A stretch of 64,000 nt of DNA, taken from Rotaria sp. Silwood1 (Eukaryota > Rotifera > Eurotatoria > Philodinida > Philodinidae). Made by a program: the position numbers and the translations under genes. A model generated the notes under the pieces. The model had not been told where the DNA came from, did not search any database, and was given only the letters and a program-made list of their open reading frames with translations. Positions 23,501 through 33,400 of this stretch are shown here, one piece after another. Every line of letters starts with the position of its first letter. Positions within the stretch are counted from its first letter, which is position 1. Where the stretch lies: contig CAJNOP010000019.1 of assembly GCA_905250075.1 (NCBI GenBank), positions 1,917,396 to 1,981,395 of the forward strand, written 5' to 3'.

Positions 23501-26500
23501 CATCTCCAGTAGCTAATAATTTAATTTTAATTTCTTTATCTTTTATTAAATCATCACTAGTTAAATATTTAACCATTTCTAAACGTCCATATTCACATGC
23601 TTCATGAAATATTGTTCGTCCATAAGCATTTTGATGTTGAAATAATGATAATTTATCACCATTATAACTATTTAACATAGACTTACATAATACAACGTTA
23701 TTTGTTTTACTTATTTCATGTAATGGTGTTGCTTGTAACGGATGAGTAGACATTAACAATAAAAAATCATCTGCTTTTAATTTGTTCTTTAATACATTGA
23801 AAACATGTTCATGTTGTCGTTGTGCAATTAGATGCAGTATGTTTTTCTTGTCATGTGTCATTACATGAAGATATTGGGCTTTACAGTCAAGTAATATTTC
23901 AACAATTGATTTATGACCATAATAAGCAGCTATTAATAATGGTGTATAACCATGTTTATCAGTTTGTTCTAATAATTGATTTAGACTATCTGTTTTTTTT
24001 TGTGTATAATCAAGAATATATTTAAGTAGTTCATGATTATCATAATGACAAATAATATGAAAAAGAATTGCAGAATCTTGTGGACGATAATAGGCAAGAA
24101 GAAATCGTTCAAGAATTTCTGTTGGTAATGTTGTTGAGCGTTTTGCAAGCATATCAATACATATAGGTAATTCATTTCGAAATAAATTAGTATCAATTCT
24201 TGATACAATGGTATTTATCATATGTGGTGTACCATAACCAACAGCCATTGATAAAGGTGTATGACCATCAAGATTTTTTGTTGTTAATAAAGATGAATTT
24301 ATTTTCGGTGAATTTATAAATATATCGAACATTTTATCTTTATCTTCAGGTGAACATAATGATAATGCAACATAGTGAAAAACATTATGTTGAAGAATAC
24401 TTTTTGCCTAAAGAAAAATTTTACTACGTTTTATTTTCTTGTTTTAATAATTTGTCGCAAATCTTTAATAAATATAGACAACTATTTGTTTTTAAATAAT
24501 ACTTATTATATAATTTATTTGTATTAGAAATGAATACTAAATAAAAAAATAAGTTTGGAGGTGATATATTGAAGTTTTATTGATTTTACACATTGAACAT
24601 GATTCATAATAGTTCAGTTTATACAAATACTTCATATTGATACTGTTGATATATGATTCTTACAGTAGAAAAACTCAAGTAGTGTTTGCTAATTTTCTTA
24701 CCAGCTACTTATCTACAGTTCTGTTCAGTAAGTTCACCCTTTACAAAGCTTTCGTACTAATTTTCTAACTCTATAATTGAATGAAGAAGCCCAACAATAT
24801 AATAGTTAGATTATTTGCCTAAGAAGCAACACATGTCACATAGTAAGTTTCACATAGAAATGGAAATGATAATCTATTTGACTACCTACGTCAAACAATC
24901 AAATAGTGAGACTTTACAAGATCAAACGATAACTGTACGATAAATATTCGTCTTTTAAGTCTTACATTAACTCCTACAATAGGGTTATAGAAAATGCAAT
25001 GTAACAGTAAGATCTTTTAAAAGCATTCAATGTAAGATTTTAGAGATGCAGATTTCATTGAATGTGTTCCCATAGTAGTCGAAGACATTAGGCATCGGAC
25101 TCCTTTTCCTGAGTTGTTTAGCAACGAAAAAAGACGTTCAAAACAATTAACAACAAGAATTAGATTGTGGTATAGAATATTTCAAAGGCTTCCTCGGCAT
25201 GTGACTGATCGGACTATGTTTTTCGAATGTCCGAATCAGTGTAATTTTAGAGTTTTACGCTGTAAAAAGTCAATATTTAACATGTCAAGAATGATGAGTA
25301 ATAATCAGTTCTGTTAAACTAAGACAAACAGAATACGAAAAAGAAAAATAACAAGTGAATATCAACAAAACAAATACAAAGAATGAGCACCAGTAAAACA
25401 AGAAAAATGTTTTTGTTCGAAATGCAGAAATAAATAGGACCAATCATCCTTGAAACACAACTGTAGCCTGATAGAGATTTTTCACTTCACGTACCTTCTA
25501 TTAGTATAATGAGGCTACAGAACACGTTTACGTTTTACATTCTAGCCCCAAAAAAAGCAATATTGACAAGTTTTTTTGTACGATTTTGTGTGATCTGCAA
25601 ATGTCTACATCTGATTTTTTTGATCTGAACAATGAAATTCTTGATTCAATCAATCTGTAAAAATGATTATACGTAATCAAGAAATTTTAAATTACCGAAA
25701 TATCAGCTTGCCATTGAAGTAAAATGTTCACATAGATAGGTCGATTGAGTAAAACAGCAACATGCAATGGTGTTCGTTTTTCATTATCTCTGTAATTGAC
25801 TTTTTTACATAATGGTAATAATAATTGAAGTACTTTTGGCATATTCTAAAATTCAAAAATTATACAAATTTTTTTAATTTCATATATTGTTACAGATAAG
25901 TCTTTTTGAGGTCCAACTCGAGAATCAGTTGTACGTGGTATTGGTGACGCTTCATCTCTACGTTGTCTTGACTTTAAGTACCTAGCATATATTTATTTTA
26001 ATTTATAGATGGACAATTTCTAACCTCTTTCGCAGATCTTGCTTCTCTTGATTCATCTATCATCCAAATCGCTTTCGATTGAGCAACAATATGAAGAACA
26101 TGTTCACCATTACCACTTAATATATTTACATCTATATGAAAGAACAAGTAAAATAAAATTTTGATTTCATCAAAAATATGAATGTGAAATTACCTGAAGA
26201 AAATTTACTTTTTTTCTCTAATAATTTTTCTAAAACAGCGATATTATTATACCAAACAGCATAATGTAAAGCTGAATATTGTTTCGTTTTATCTAAATTA
26301 TGTATTATTTTTTTTATTTGTGAACAATCATGATAATCCTGTTCGATTCGTTGAACAAATTGGTTCCATTTTTCTTCTGCTTCACTTGCCGATGCTCTTA
26401 TTGCCTTTTAAATAGATTTATTTAAATAATTCAATGAAAATTTTTCAACTAATACTTCAAGTAAATAACGTTCAGCTATATTCACATTTTCTCCTGCTAC

Positions 26501-26659
26501 GTATGAATTTATTGTTGGTGATGGTTTTAATTGATAATTTTCAAGATTTTTTCCATCAACATTTTCAACAAATATTGATGAAGATAATGCTGAATTTTCA
26601 CCACCAAAATGCCAAACAAGTTTATTTAATGGTTCAGGTGCTATTGAAAAATTGGTCAT
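17591..26659 (-). CDS. TRPA-type ankyrin cation channel
   Basis: A complete 10-exon gene: 26659-26456, 26404-26194, 26131-26025, 25971-25894, 25845-25696, 24407-23462, 21346-20876, 20144-19540, 18458-18095, 18033-17591. It totals 3579 nt and 1192 residues; vertebrate TRPA1 is about 1120. At least eight ankyrin repeats span residues ~110-640 (for example DKHGYTPLLIAAYYGHKSIV and DNEKRTPLHVAVLLNRP). The six-helix channel domain follows: S1 ~790-812, S4 begins LLLSWLNLLVYI, the pore region is TPLLSLIKTSLVMFEMNFDD, and S6 ends in VINLLIGLAVGEI, a TRPA signature. The tail is Lys/Glu-rich and coiled. It should be a plasma-membrane calcium-permeable sensory channel; the stimulus is unknown. Five introns exceed 700 bp or carry foldback repeats, the rest are about 50-60 bp. 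The start chosen is the first ATG (26659); an upstream GTG frame extension is not used. Confidence 0.93.
18590..18950. repeat. foldback repeat, family 2 copy (TRPA intron)
   Basis: It begins with TTCATGGATCTCTGGAGTCA, shared with the 27.2 kb copy. An inverted pair follows: AAAAGAATGTTTCTTCGTCG (left) against AACAAAGAAACATTCTTTTC (right), and CATAGATAGACCGAATGA against TCATTAGATCTGTCTATGG. It sits in the TRPA intron between the S3 and S4 exons. Confidence 0.7.
22055..23445. repeat. long repeat insertion in TRPA intron, family 3
   Basis: The 2.1 kb TRPA intron is filled by repeat-like sequence. Its right end (AGAAACCCAAATCCTTTTAG, then AAATTATGTCATATCTATAA) matches the right arm of the 30.9-31.4 kb copy (AGAAACCTAAATACTTTTAG). 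Internal blocks on beam with the 31.1 kb copy include TTTGAAAAGTTTGTATGTTG. The open frame on the plus strand at 23104-23607 is spurious. Confidence 0.5.
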
Positions 26660-27189
26660 TGTCACGTATATACTCTTCGACAGTGCATGTCACGCTATTT
26701 GTCTTTCGCAACAAAATGAAATTGTATTTATAGGCAACTATGTCAACAGAGAATGGTAAACAAACACAAAAAAAAAAAACAAAAAGAAAATTTGAATTTC
26801 ATTTCTAACGCTTTATTGCATGGTACACTCTTACACATACGATTGTTGATTGATTTGGTATAGATGCTTCAAACATGTTCTGAAAAGGCCATTTTTTTCA
26901 TCGTTTAAAAAAACTACACAGCAAAAAATAAATAGAAAAACCATTATGTAAGAAATGTAAAGCGATTAAAATTAAAGTTTAAATTATCCTAAGCGTCAAT
27001 CTAAATATACAAATAAAAAACGTTATTTGAAATATAAGTTTGATTTACTTCAATTTTTCATAATCGACACAAAAAAAGAAGTTTATGTCAATAGGAGATA
27101 CATATTGATTTTTAATTATTAATTATAGAATGATTTACTTCATTTTTCTTATTAACGAGGGCATTAACCAAACCGATAATCGGCTGTAT

Positions 27190-27600
27190 AATCTCATATT
27201 GGAGACGTAGACAGATATCAGTGAGTCTAGCAAAAGCTTAAAAGAGTTTGTTTTCATGGATCTCTGGAGCTCAGTTACGACTGTTTTACTCGATTTTCGA
27301 TCCAGCTTTAGGTATTTATCCATATCTTCAAATCACAATATTGTTATCTAAAACTTTTCTATAGACTGATCTAATGACAAGTAGAATATCCTGAAAGTTT
27401 CAGATTCATTAACTCGAGGGACAAACATTTTTTGGCTGAAACGTTTAGGATACTCTAAGGTTCATAAGAACTATCTTTAGGCAAACACTTTGGATCGGAG
27501 ACCCAATAAACCGGTCATAAGTCGGGGCCAAAGGTCATTGCGATTGAACTCTATCAAGCTTTTGCTAGTCTCACTGAGATCTCTTTCTAAGTTCAAAACG
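27190..27600. repeat. foldback repeat, family 2 copy
   Basis: The ends are inverted: ATCAGTGAGTCTAGCAAAAG near 27207 against CTTTTGCTAGTCTCACTGAG near 27562. It contains TTCATGGATCTCTGGAGCTC, shared with the copy at 18.6 kb. Length is about 400 bp, with no coding capacity. Confidence 0.75.
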
Positions 27601-28035
27601 AGATTCAATGGCGACTGTCCACTGAAGTAGTTCTCGCGTGAGTAATGAAATTCATCGCGAATAACACGTCAAAATAATTACTAAAACCAGGCGTTGATGA
27701 GATTAAGAAGTATATAAAACAAAATGTTCTTGTTTAAATTCATGTTTATAATAAGATGTTAAAGAAGCTAAGGTTGTAAACATACTCTATAGTACTTAGA
27801 ATAGAACAATATATTGATAAAGTATACAAATTGGTATTAATTGAAACAAAAATTATAATAAAATTGCCATGATTTTGTTTTATTATGTTTATAAAAAGGA
27901 ATATAGATTCATTGAAAATACAAAATAAAATTGTTCTAATTTTAATATAAATGAGAAATATTAATCGGCAAAACAAAAAAAAACATCTAATTTTTTAATT
28001 TTTCCTGTCAGAGAAACGTAACAAATATTGGTATC

Positions 28036-28111
28036 TCAATCAATTTGTTCTAATACTTCCTTTGCTTTGTCAACTGTTTCTAGAGTGGTACCGATTATTG
28101 TAGCTTTATGA
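28036..28111 (-). CDS. orphan terminal exon or gene remnant
   Basis: After an acceptor (GTCATTTAG) the minus strand reads HKATIIGTTLETVDKAKEVL, EQID and a stop. The alpha/beta pattern resembles the end of a small folded domain. No upstream exon was found before IFT20, so it is either a relic or an exon whose partner is diverged. The family is not recognised. Confidence 0.3.
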
Positions 28112-28332
28112 CTAAATGACAATTATGTTAAATGTAAACTTAATTCTTCGTATCATTTGTATGAAGACATTGAATATGGAACAATATCAAAATAAAATTG
28201 AGTCTTTTTCTTCTTCTCGATTAATATGAATTCTTTCTAATAAATAACTTTTACTTGAGTAGAAAACACTCCCGAGAATTGTTTATAGTTGGAAACAAAA
28301 ATCGTAAGCGCTACCATCGGTTCTTATTAAAG

Positions 28333-28395
28333 GCGTAACTAAGAGATCGCCGGCACTAGAACAGTGTCCGATGTAGCTCTCTCTTGACTACGCCA
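28333..28395. repeat. short GC-richer hairpin, GGCGTA ends
   Basis: GGCGTAACTAAGAGA at 28333 faces TCTCTTGACTACGCC at the right end (13 of 15 complementary). The middle (ATCGCCGGCACT against AGTGTCCGAT) also pairs. It looks like the joined ends of a DNA transposon or a tiny MITE. Confidence 0.45.
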
Positions 28396-28957
28396 CTAGT
28401 TCTGATGAGCACTGCAGTATACTGTCGGTAGTGCGGACAAACACTCGACATGGGTATATAACGATACTTTACTATCACATGTTTTCTTTATTTGAAGTTA
28501 AAGTAGTTGATCAATTTTTTTATAGCCATGGGTGTAACTTTGTTAATAATGTGATTTCATTTTTTCAAATTATTTTCTTTTTAGTTCATTCTTCGTTTGT
28601 TATGATCAATTGATTATCATATAAATTGTGCGTGCATGAAGATTTTTTTGCCAATCGTATTTAAATTACGTTTTAATTTAATTTTATTATATATTCGTTC
28701 GAAGACGTTTGAAAACCTATGAAAGAAACAAAAGCGACACTCGTTATGCCACTAGTGACATCTATAATATTGAATTAAAACTTTACATCAAGACTTGATT
28801 CATATTCTCAATAATATAGTTTGAAGTCGAGAAATATTCTAAAGAATATTATTTTGGTTTTTGATGTTTTGATTTCTTGAAGTTGCTAGGCAACATTCAA
28901 TAGAGTAGTTCATCGATGAAATTTGATATTATTCATTGATCTTTTTAAGAAATAATC

Positions 28958-30366
28958 ATGGTTGAAGAAGCATTGTCTAACTTTGGTTTGTTCATTGATG
29001 ATGAAAATAAAATTCGTTTGATCGACCCAGAACGAGTAACTGATTCAGCTGAACTACGTGATGAATGCAAAGATTTTACTGATAGTAAAAACTGAATGTT
29101 TGATTTCACAATCTAATCTCTAATTTATTTCTTAAGATGTACTCGAATTTAAAAAAATTGTTGATACATTAATTGAAAAAACTGAGGAATATGCAAAACA
29201 AGTTGAAGCAGCAAGACTTAAAGTGAGTTTTTTTCTATTCTAATAAATAAGACAAAAATTCCGTATTAAGTTTATTTTTAATAGAGTATTACGATGTAAT
29301 ATTGTAGATATTTCAACGCTTTTTCTTGTTAGATAGCATTAAATGTCAACCGTAAAAAAAAATATGTAGAAGAATTTGATCGAAGATGTTTCTTGAAGCT
29401 CAAAAAAAGCTTCAGAACAAAAACTATCAGAAAACTCTTCTGCAATTTCACTCATCATTTTGTTTATCGAAATAAACAATTCCAGATGTCCTTTTTGATT
29501 TTGAGGTATATGAATCAAAAAATCATGGTGATTTTGCAAGCTTTTTCTCAGAGATTTTCTAATAAAAATACAGTATTCATTTGATTACTTCGTAGCGGAG
29601 TGTATTTCAGAACGAAGGATAGAATAACCATCACAAATAGTAACAAACGTAGTTATTCGACAAGACATTGTATATGAATAATAGCTCATTCTACTATTTA
29701 AACTACTTCATGATATCATTTTTAGAGGAGTCAATAAAACGATGGTGAAGGGATGTGTTTCAAAATAAATAGAATAAAACAGTCTTCTTATGATTAACAA
29801 CAGCAATTACATCGTATTTTACATTTTAATCGCACAGAGATTATGCTAACAATTATTGTCTGCTTAACTTAGGCAATGTTACGCAGATTGTATGCTTTTG
29901 AAAATTTCATAGATTTTGATGACTGATAAAAAAAACATTCTATGAATGATTCTCTATCCTTTTCATCTATTTATACAGTGATGATTTATCTCAATTGTTT
30001 CATGTTTTTTTTTTTTTTTTATTAATTCTTTTTTATACTTTAAAATTGCAGTCAATTGGAGCAAAAAATATGTTGAAATCTGCAGCTAAATATCGTGAAT
30101 TTGAAAAACAACAATTACAATCATTAATTAAAGAAAAAGTTGTTGAACTTGAGCGGTAATATACTATTATTTATTATTATTATTAATTGATTTCTTACTA
30201 ATAATATATATTTGATAGACTTCGTGCAGAATATGAATCATTACAAAAAACTGAACGTGAACAAAATGAAAAAATGGAACAACTTTCATTAAAAGCGTAT
30301 GTTTAATTATTTTTTATTTCCTATTTATTGAATCAATGTTCTTTTTTCTTTCATTGTAGAGCATAA
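28958..30366 (+). CDS. IFT20: IFT20, intraflagellar transport complex B subunit
   Basis: Five exons (28958-29084, 29137-29222, 30052-30155, 30219-30296, 30360-30366) give 402 nt and 133 residues; human IFT20 is 132. The N-terminus (ALSNFGLFIDDENKIRLIDP, then ELRDECKDFTD) and the segment SIGAKNMLKSAAKYREFEKQ match the family, and the rest is coiled coil. IFT20 is the small coiled-coil IFT-B subunit that also works at the Golgi, sorting membrane cargo to the cilium. The last exon carries only the final alanine codon and stop. Intron 2 (829 bp) holds dispersed repeats. A CTTTTTAAG acceptor lies 8 nt before the ATG. Tectonic follows 86 bp downstream on the same strand, suggesting co-transcription of two ciliary genes. 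Confidence 0.93.
29330..29470. repeat. dispersed repeat in IFT20 intron 2
   Basis: The stretch including AATTTGATCGAAGATGTTTC and AGAACAAAAACTATCAGAAA is closely similar to 43150-43230 in an LRRC74-like intron (AATTTGATCGGAAATGTTTC, AGAACAAAAGCTATGGAAAC). The overlapping short frames on both strands are not genes. Confidence 0.55.
29735..29880. repeat. dispersed repeat, family 4 copy
   Basis: CAAAATAAATAGAATAAAAC, then a GATTAACAA...CATCGTATTTTACATTTTAA pattern and AGAGAT, recurs at about 59070-59180 and 63815-63930 with 75-85% apparent similarity. It is non-coding. Confidence 0.55.
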
Positions 30367-30452
30367 AATCTTTTGCTTTTTTTTTTTTTCATTTTTAATA
30401 AAAAAATTAAAATAAACTATTTTATTTTTCTTTTGTATAAATTAAATTCTAG
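30367..30452 (+). promoter_or_regulatory. 86-bp intercistronic region with trans-splice-like acceptor
   Basis: Between the IFT20 stop and the tectonic ATG are an AATAAA signal (in TTTTTAATAAAAAAA), a T-rich tract (TTTTATTTTTCTTTTG) and an acceptor (AAATTCTAG) that ends exactly at the ATG. Poly(A) signal, then pyrimidine tract, then AG at the next start is the arrangement of spliced-leader operons. A promoter in so short a space is less likely. Confidence 0.6.
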
Positions 30453-33400
30453 ATGTTTACTCTTATTAGTTTTATCTTTGTATTATTAACTACAAAAGTT
30501 TATTGTCAAAATGTAACCGTACAATTTCAAACATTTCCAGTTAATACAGGTAGATAATAAATAATTAATTTTCGTTTTTTTTTTTTATTTATTACTCTTT
30601 TTTTCCAGATATTGGATCATGTACGTGTGATTTAACTGCAAGTAAATGCGATGTGTCATGTTGTTGTGATCTTGATTGTACGTCATATGATCAACAAGCA
30701 TTTTCATGTACTTCGAGAGACAATAAATATACAAAGTAAATTGACTAAATAGATTTAAAATTGATATGATGTGCAACGAAGACATCATATTGAATTGAAA
30801 AACCTTGTTTTCGAGGCGAAATTATTTTTTTTATGTTAATAAGTCATGCAAGAATCAAATAGAATAGATTAACAATTCTCAAATTTTCGATTTCCATGGT
30901 TTTTTTTTGCCTATATATACTGATATAAACCCTAAAAGGATTTGACTTTCTATTGAAATTTAACTAAACTATCGAATTTCGTTTCAAGAAGTTTCAGCTT
31001 TTCGGAAAAGTCTTATTTTGATCCAAAACTTTTCGTACATAGAAAACTCAATTATAGTAGTTTTCATAAAAAATTCAGAATTTTTGAACAAAGCCGCTTC
31101 AAGATACGAACCTTGCAAATTGTAGACTTTTAGTCATGGATAGTATATACAAAATGTATTTTTTGAATATTTCATATCTTGACGAGACTTCTTCGCAACT
31201 TCTGATATGTTTTAAAGAAGCTAGTCTATTTGAGTTCTCTACGTAAGCGAAGTTTCAAATCAAAATTAGATAGCTTAGTCGAATCTCAGTAGAAACCTAA
31301 ATACTTTTAGTATTTTTATTAGAGCATTATGCAGTATTTATAAACAGGAAACTATTGAAATCGGAAGGAAGTATCTAAAGATGTCCCATTGCAAGTACTA
31401 TGAAAGTAATAGATTTCCATTTCGAGACCAATATGGAATTATTTTATAATAAATATGATGTTTGACAATAGATTGAATGTTAAAAAGATGTTCTGTAAAA
31501 AATAGATGAAGGCACAGTGGAAAAAAACTCTTAGGACAGAATGATGTACGATAACAATAAAAAAATGAATATATTTACAAGAGGATCAAGTCAAAGAAAA
31601 TTGGTCATGCATTTATAATTTTTACTTTCAAGGTAGAATTCTGTTGTTTCAACAATATAACTTAATATTAGTTTTGTAATATAAATCAATTGCTTCCGAA
31701 GCGTTTTATCCAATGTAGAGGTTAAGGACACGGAATGCCTTCGAATATTGGGTTGCTCCTTGCTAAGTTTATGATTATTATACTTCATACTCTGTGTCTG
31801 TGCTCCTAAAAATACACGTTTGCTTCCTTATTTTCTTATCGTAAATATTAACGGTTTAATTCGCTGTTAAATACAACAAACTTTTTTATGTCAATAAATT
31901 TCTTACAAAATATGCTAACGAGTTCAATCCATAATCAGTTTAAAGTAAATGTTTTACCGTCATTTTTTTATACAAAATGACATAGAAATTTTATTCGAGC
32001 ATATATGTTTTGTTTCGATTTTTAAAAATTCGATATATTTATTTTATTTAGTACAACACCAATTCTATCTACTGTTCAACCATCATGTTACAAAAATCTA
32101 TCCATATTTGAATCAAATTCACCCTATATTATTCAAAAAATGGGCGAACTTGTTTGTATAGATTTTCAACGATGTTTGTTACAGTTTTTTTTTTGTAAAT
32201 TTGGATCCGATAAAAAATTTTCCTATTGAATTTAGATAGTGGAAGTCAATATTATCAACAACCAAATGTTCAAACATTGGATCCGGGTTCTTTTGTACGA
32301 ACAATTAATAGAGAAAATAGTGTATCAGCACCATCTGGATTATCAACTAATCTTACTTTTTATGAAGTAAAAATTTGTACCAAAAACAATATACTATGTG
32401 TAGAAATGTTGAAGATGAATGCATACGAAATTTTCGTTAATTTTTTCTATAAAGATGTCATCTAACGAGGAATCCTTTTCATGTGTCAAATCGTTTTTTG
32501 ATCGAGACAATCTTCATTTGATGCGTGCTAGAGAATAAAAGAAAAGTTCAGGATAGTTTAGTTTTCCAAACCTTCGTTCTTGAGATATTGAAATTTTACT
32601 GGGCTTCTCAACTAAACACAACTACGAGTCCATCCTTCCACATAAGCTACAGATTTGTATTGAATATATCTATGCTCGATTAATTAGTCTGATTTTAGCA
32701 TAAACTAAAGGCGTGGAATATTCTGGAAATCAAGTACTACCTTCTGTAGTGATGATGCAACATTTATACTTGCAGCTTTCCTTCTTGAAGTTAATGACAT
32801 AACCAGAATTTAGCTGGTGCGGAGGATGGGGAACTCAGATAACTGAGTTCTGTCTGTTGCAGAGATTTATGGCAACGTTCATCTAGTGTGGCTGCTATCG
32901 ATAATGATGAGAGGGGATAAGCTCAACTTCCTTTGGTTACGCTAATACTTGGAGTCCATTGTTAAGCCTGTTTCTAAGAAAAATTTTAATTTTTCTAGGT
33001 CGGTACGTCGATACTGACATATAACATGGCAAGACAGGCACCGATTTATTTTTCTCTGCCAGTGAAACTATTCAATAATCAATTGTGTTCTGGATCACAA
33101 TCGATCAGTATGTATTATATAATGATTTAATAATGTATATTGATTATTATGTTGTTGTTTTTTCTTATCACTCTAGCTTATATGAATGATTTTACATCAG
33201 CGTGTAGTCGATTAGTGACTGAAGGCACATGTAATGGAACTCTTAATCCTTCGACATATATGAACCCTCTTTGTCTTATTAGAGTAAATAGAAAACATAA
33301 TTACATTTCAGTTGTTTTTCTATATTATGATTTTTATTTTGTTTTAGTCTCCTGCAGCACCCTTTGGTATTTTTTGTTCATGTTTTATGATTCACAAGTG

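Larger units (their letters stand above)
26660..28957. other. divergent intergenic region, TRPA / IFT20
   Basis: This 2.3 kb separates the 5' ends of TRPA (-) and IFT20 (+). It holds a family 2 foldback (27190-27600), an orphan coding-looking exon (28036-28111), and a small GC-richer hairpin (28333-28395). The remainder is AT-rich with no gene seen. Confidence 0.55.

Noticed and set aside
23104..23607. 167-codon plus-strand frame
   Set aside because: It spans a family 3 repeat and then runs antisense into a TRPA ankyrin exon.
26660..26665. GTG start two codons upstream for TRPA
   Set aside because: Non-ATG starts are not expected; the ATG at 26659 is in frame and suitable.
30360..30452. Independent promoter for tectonic
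   Set aside because: Not excluded, but the 86-bp gap is better explained by a poly(A) signal plus acceptor; no TATA box or initiator stood out.
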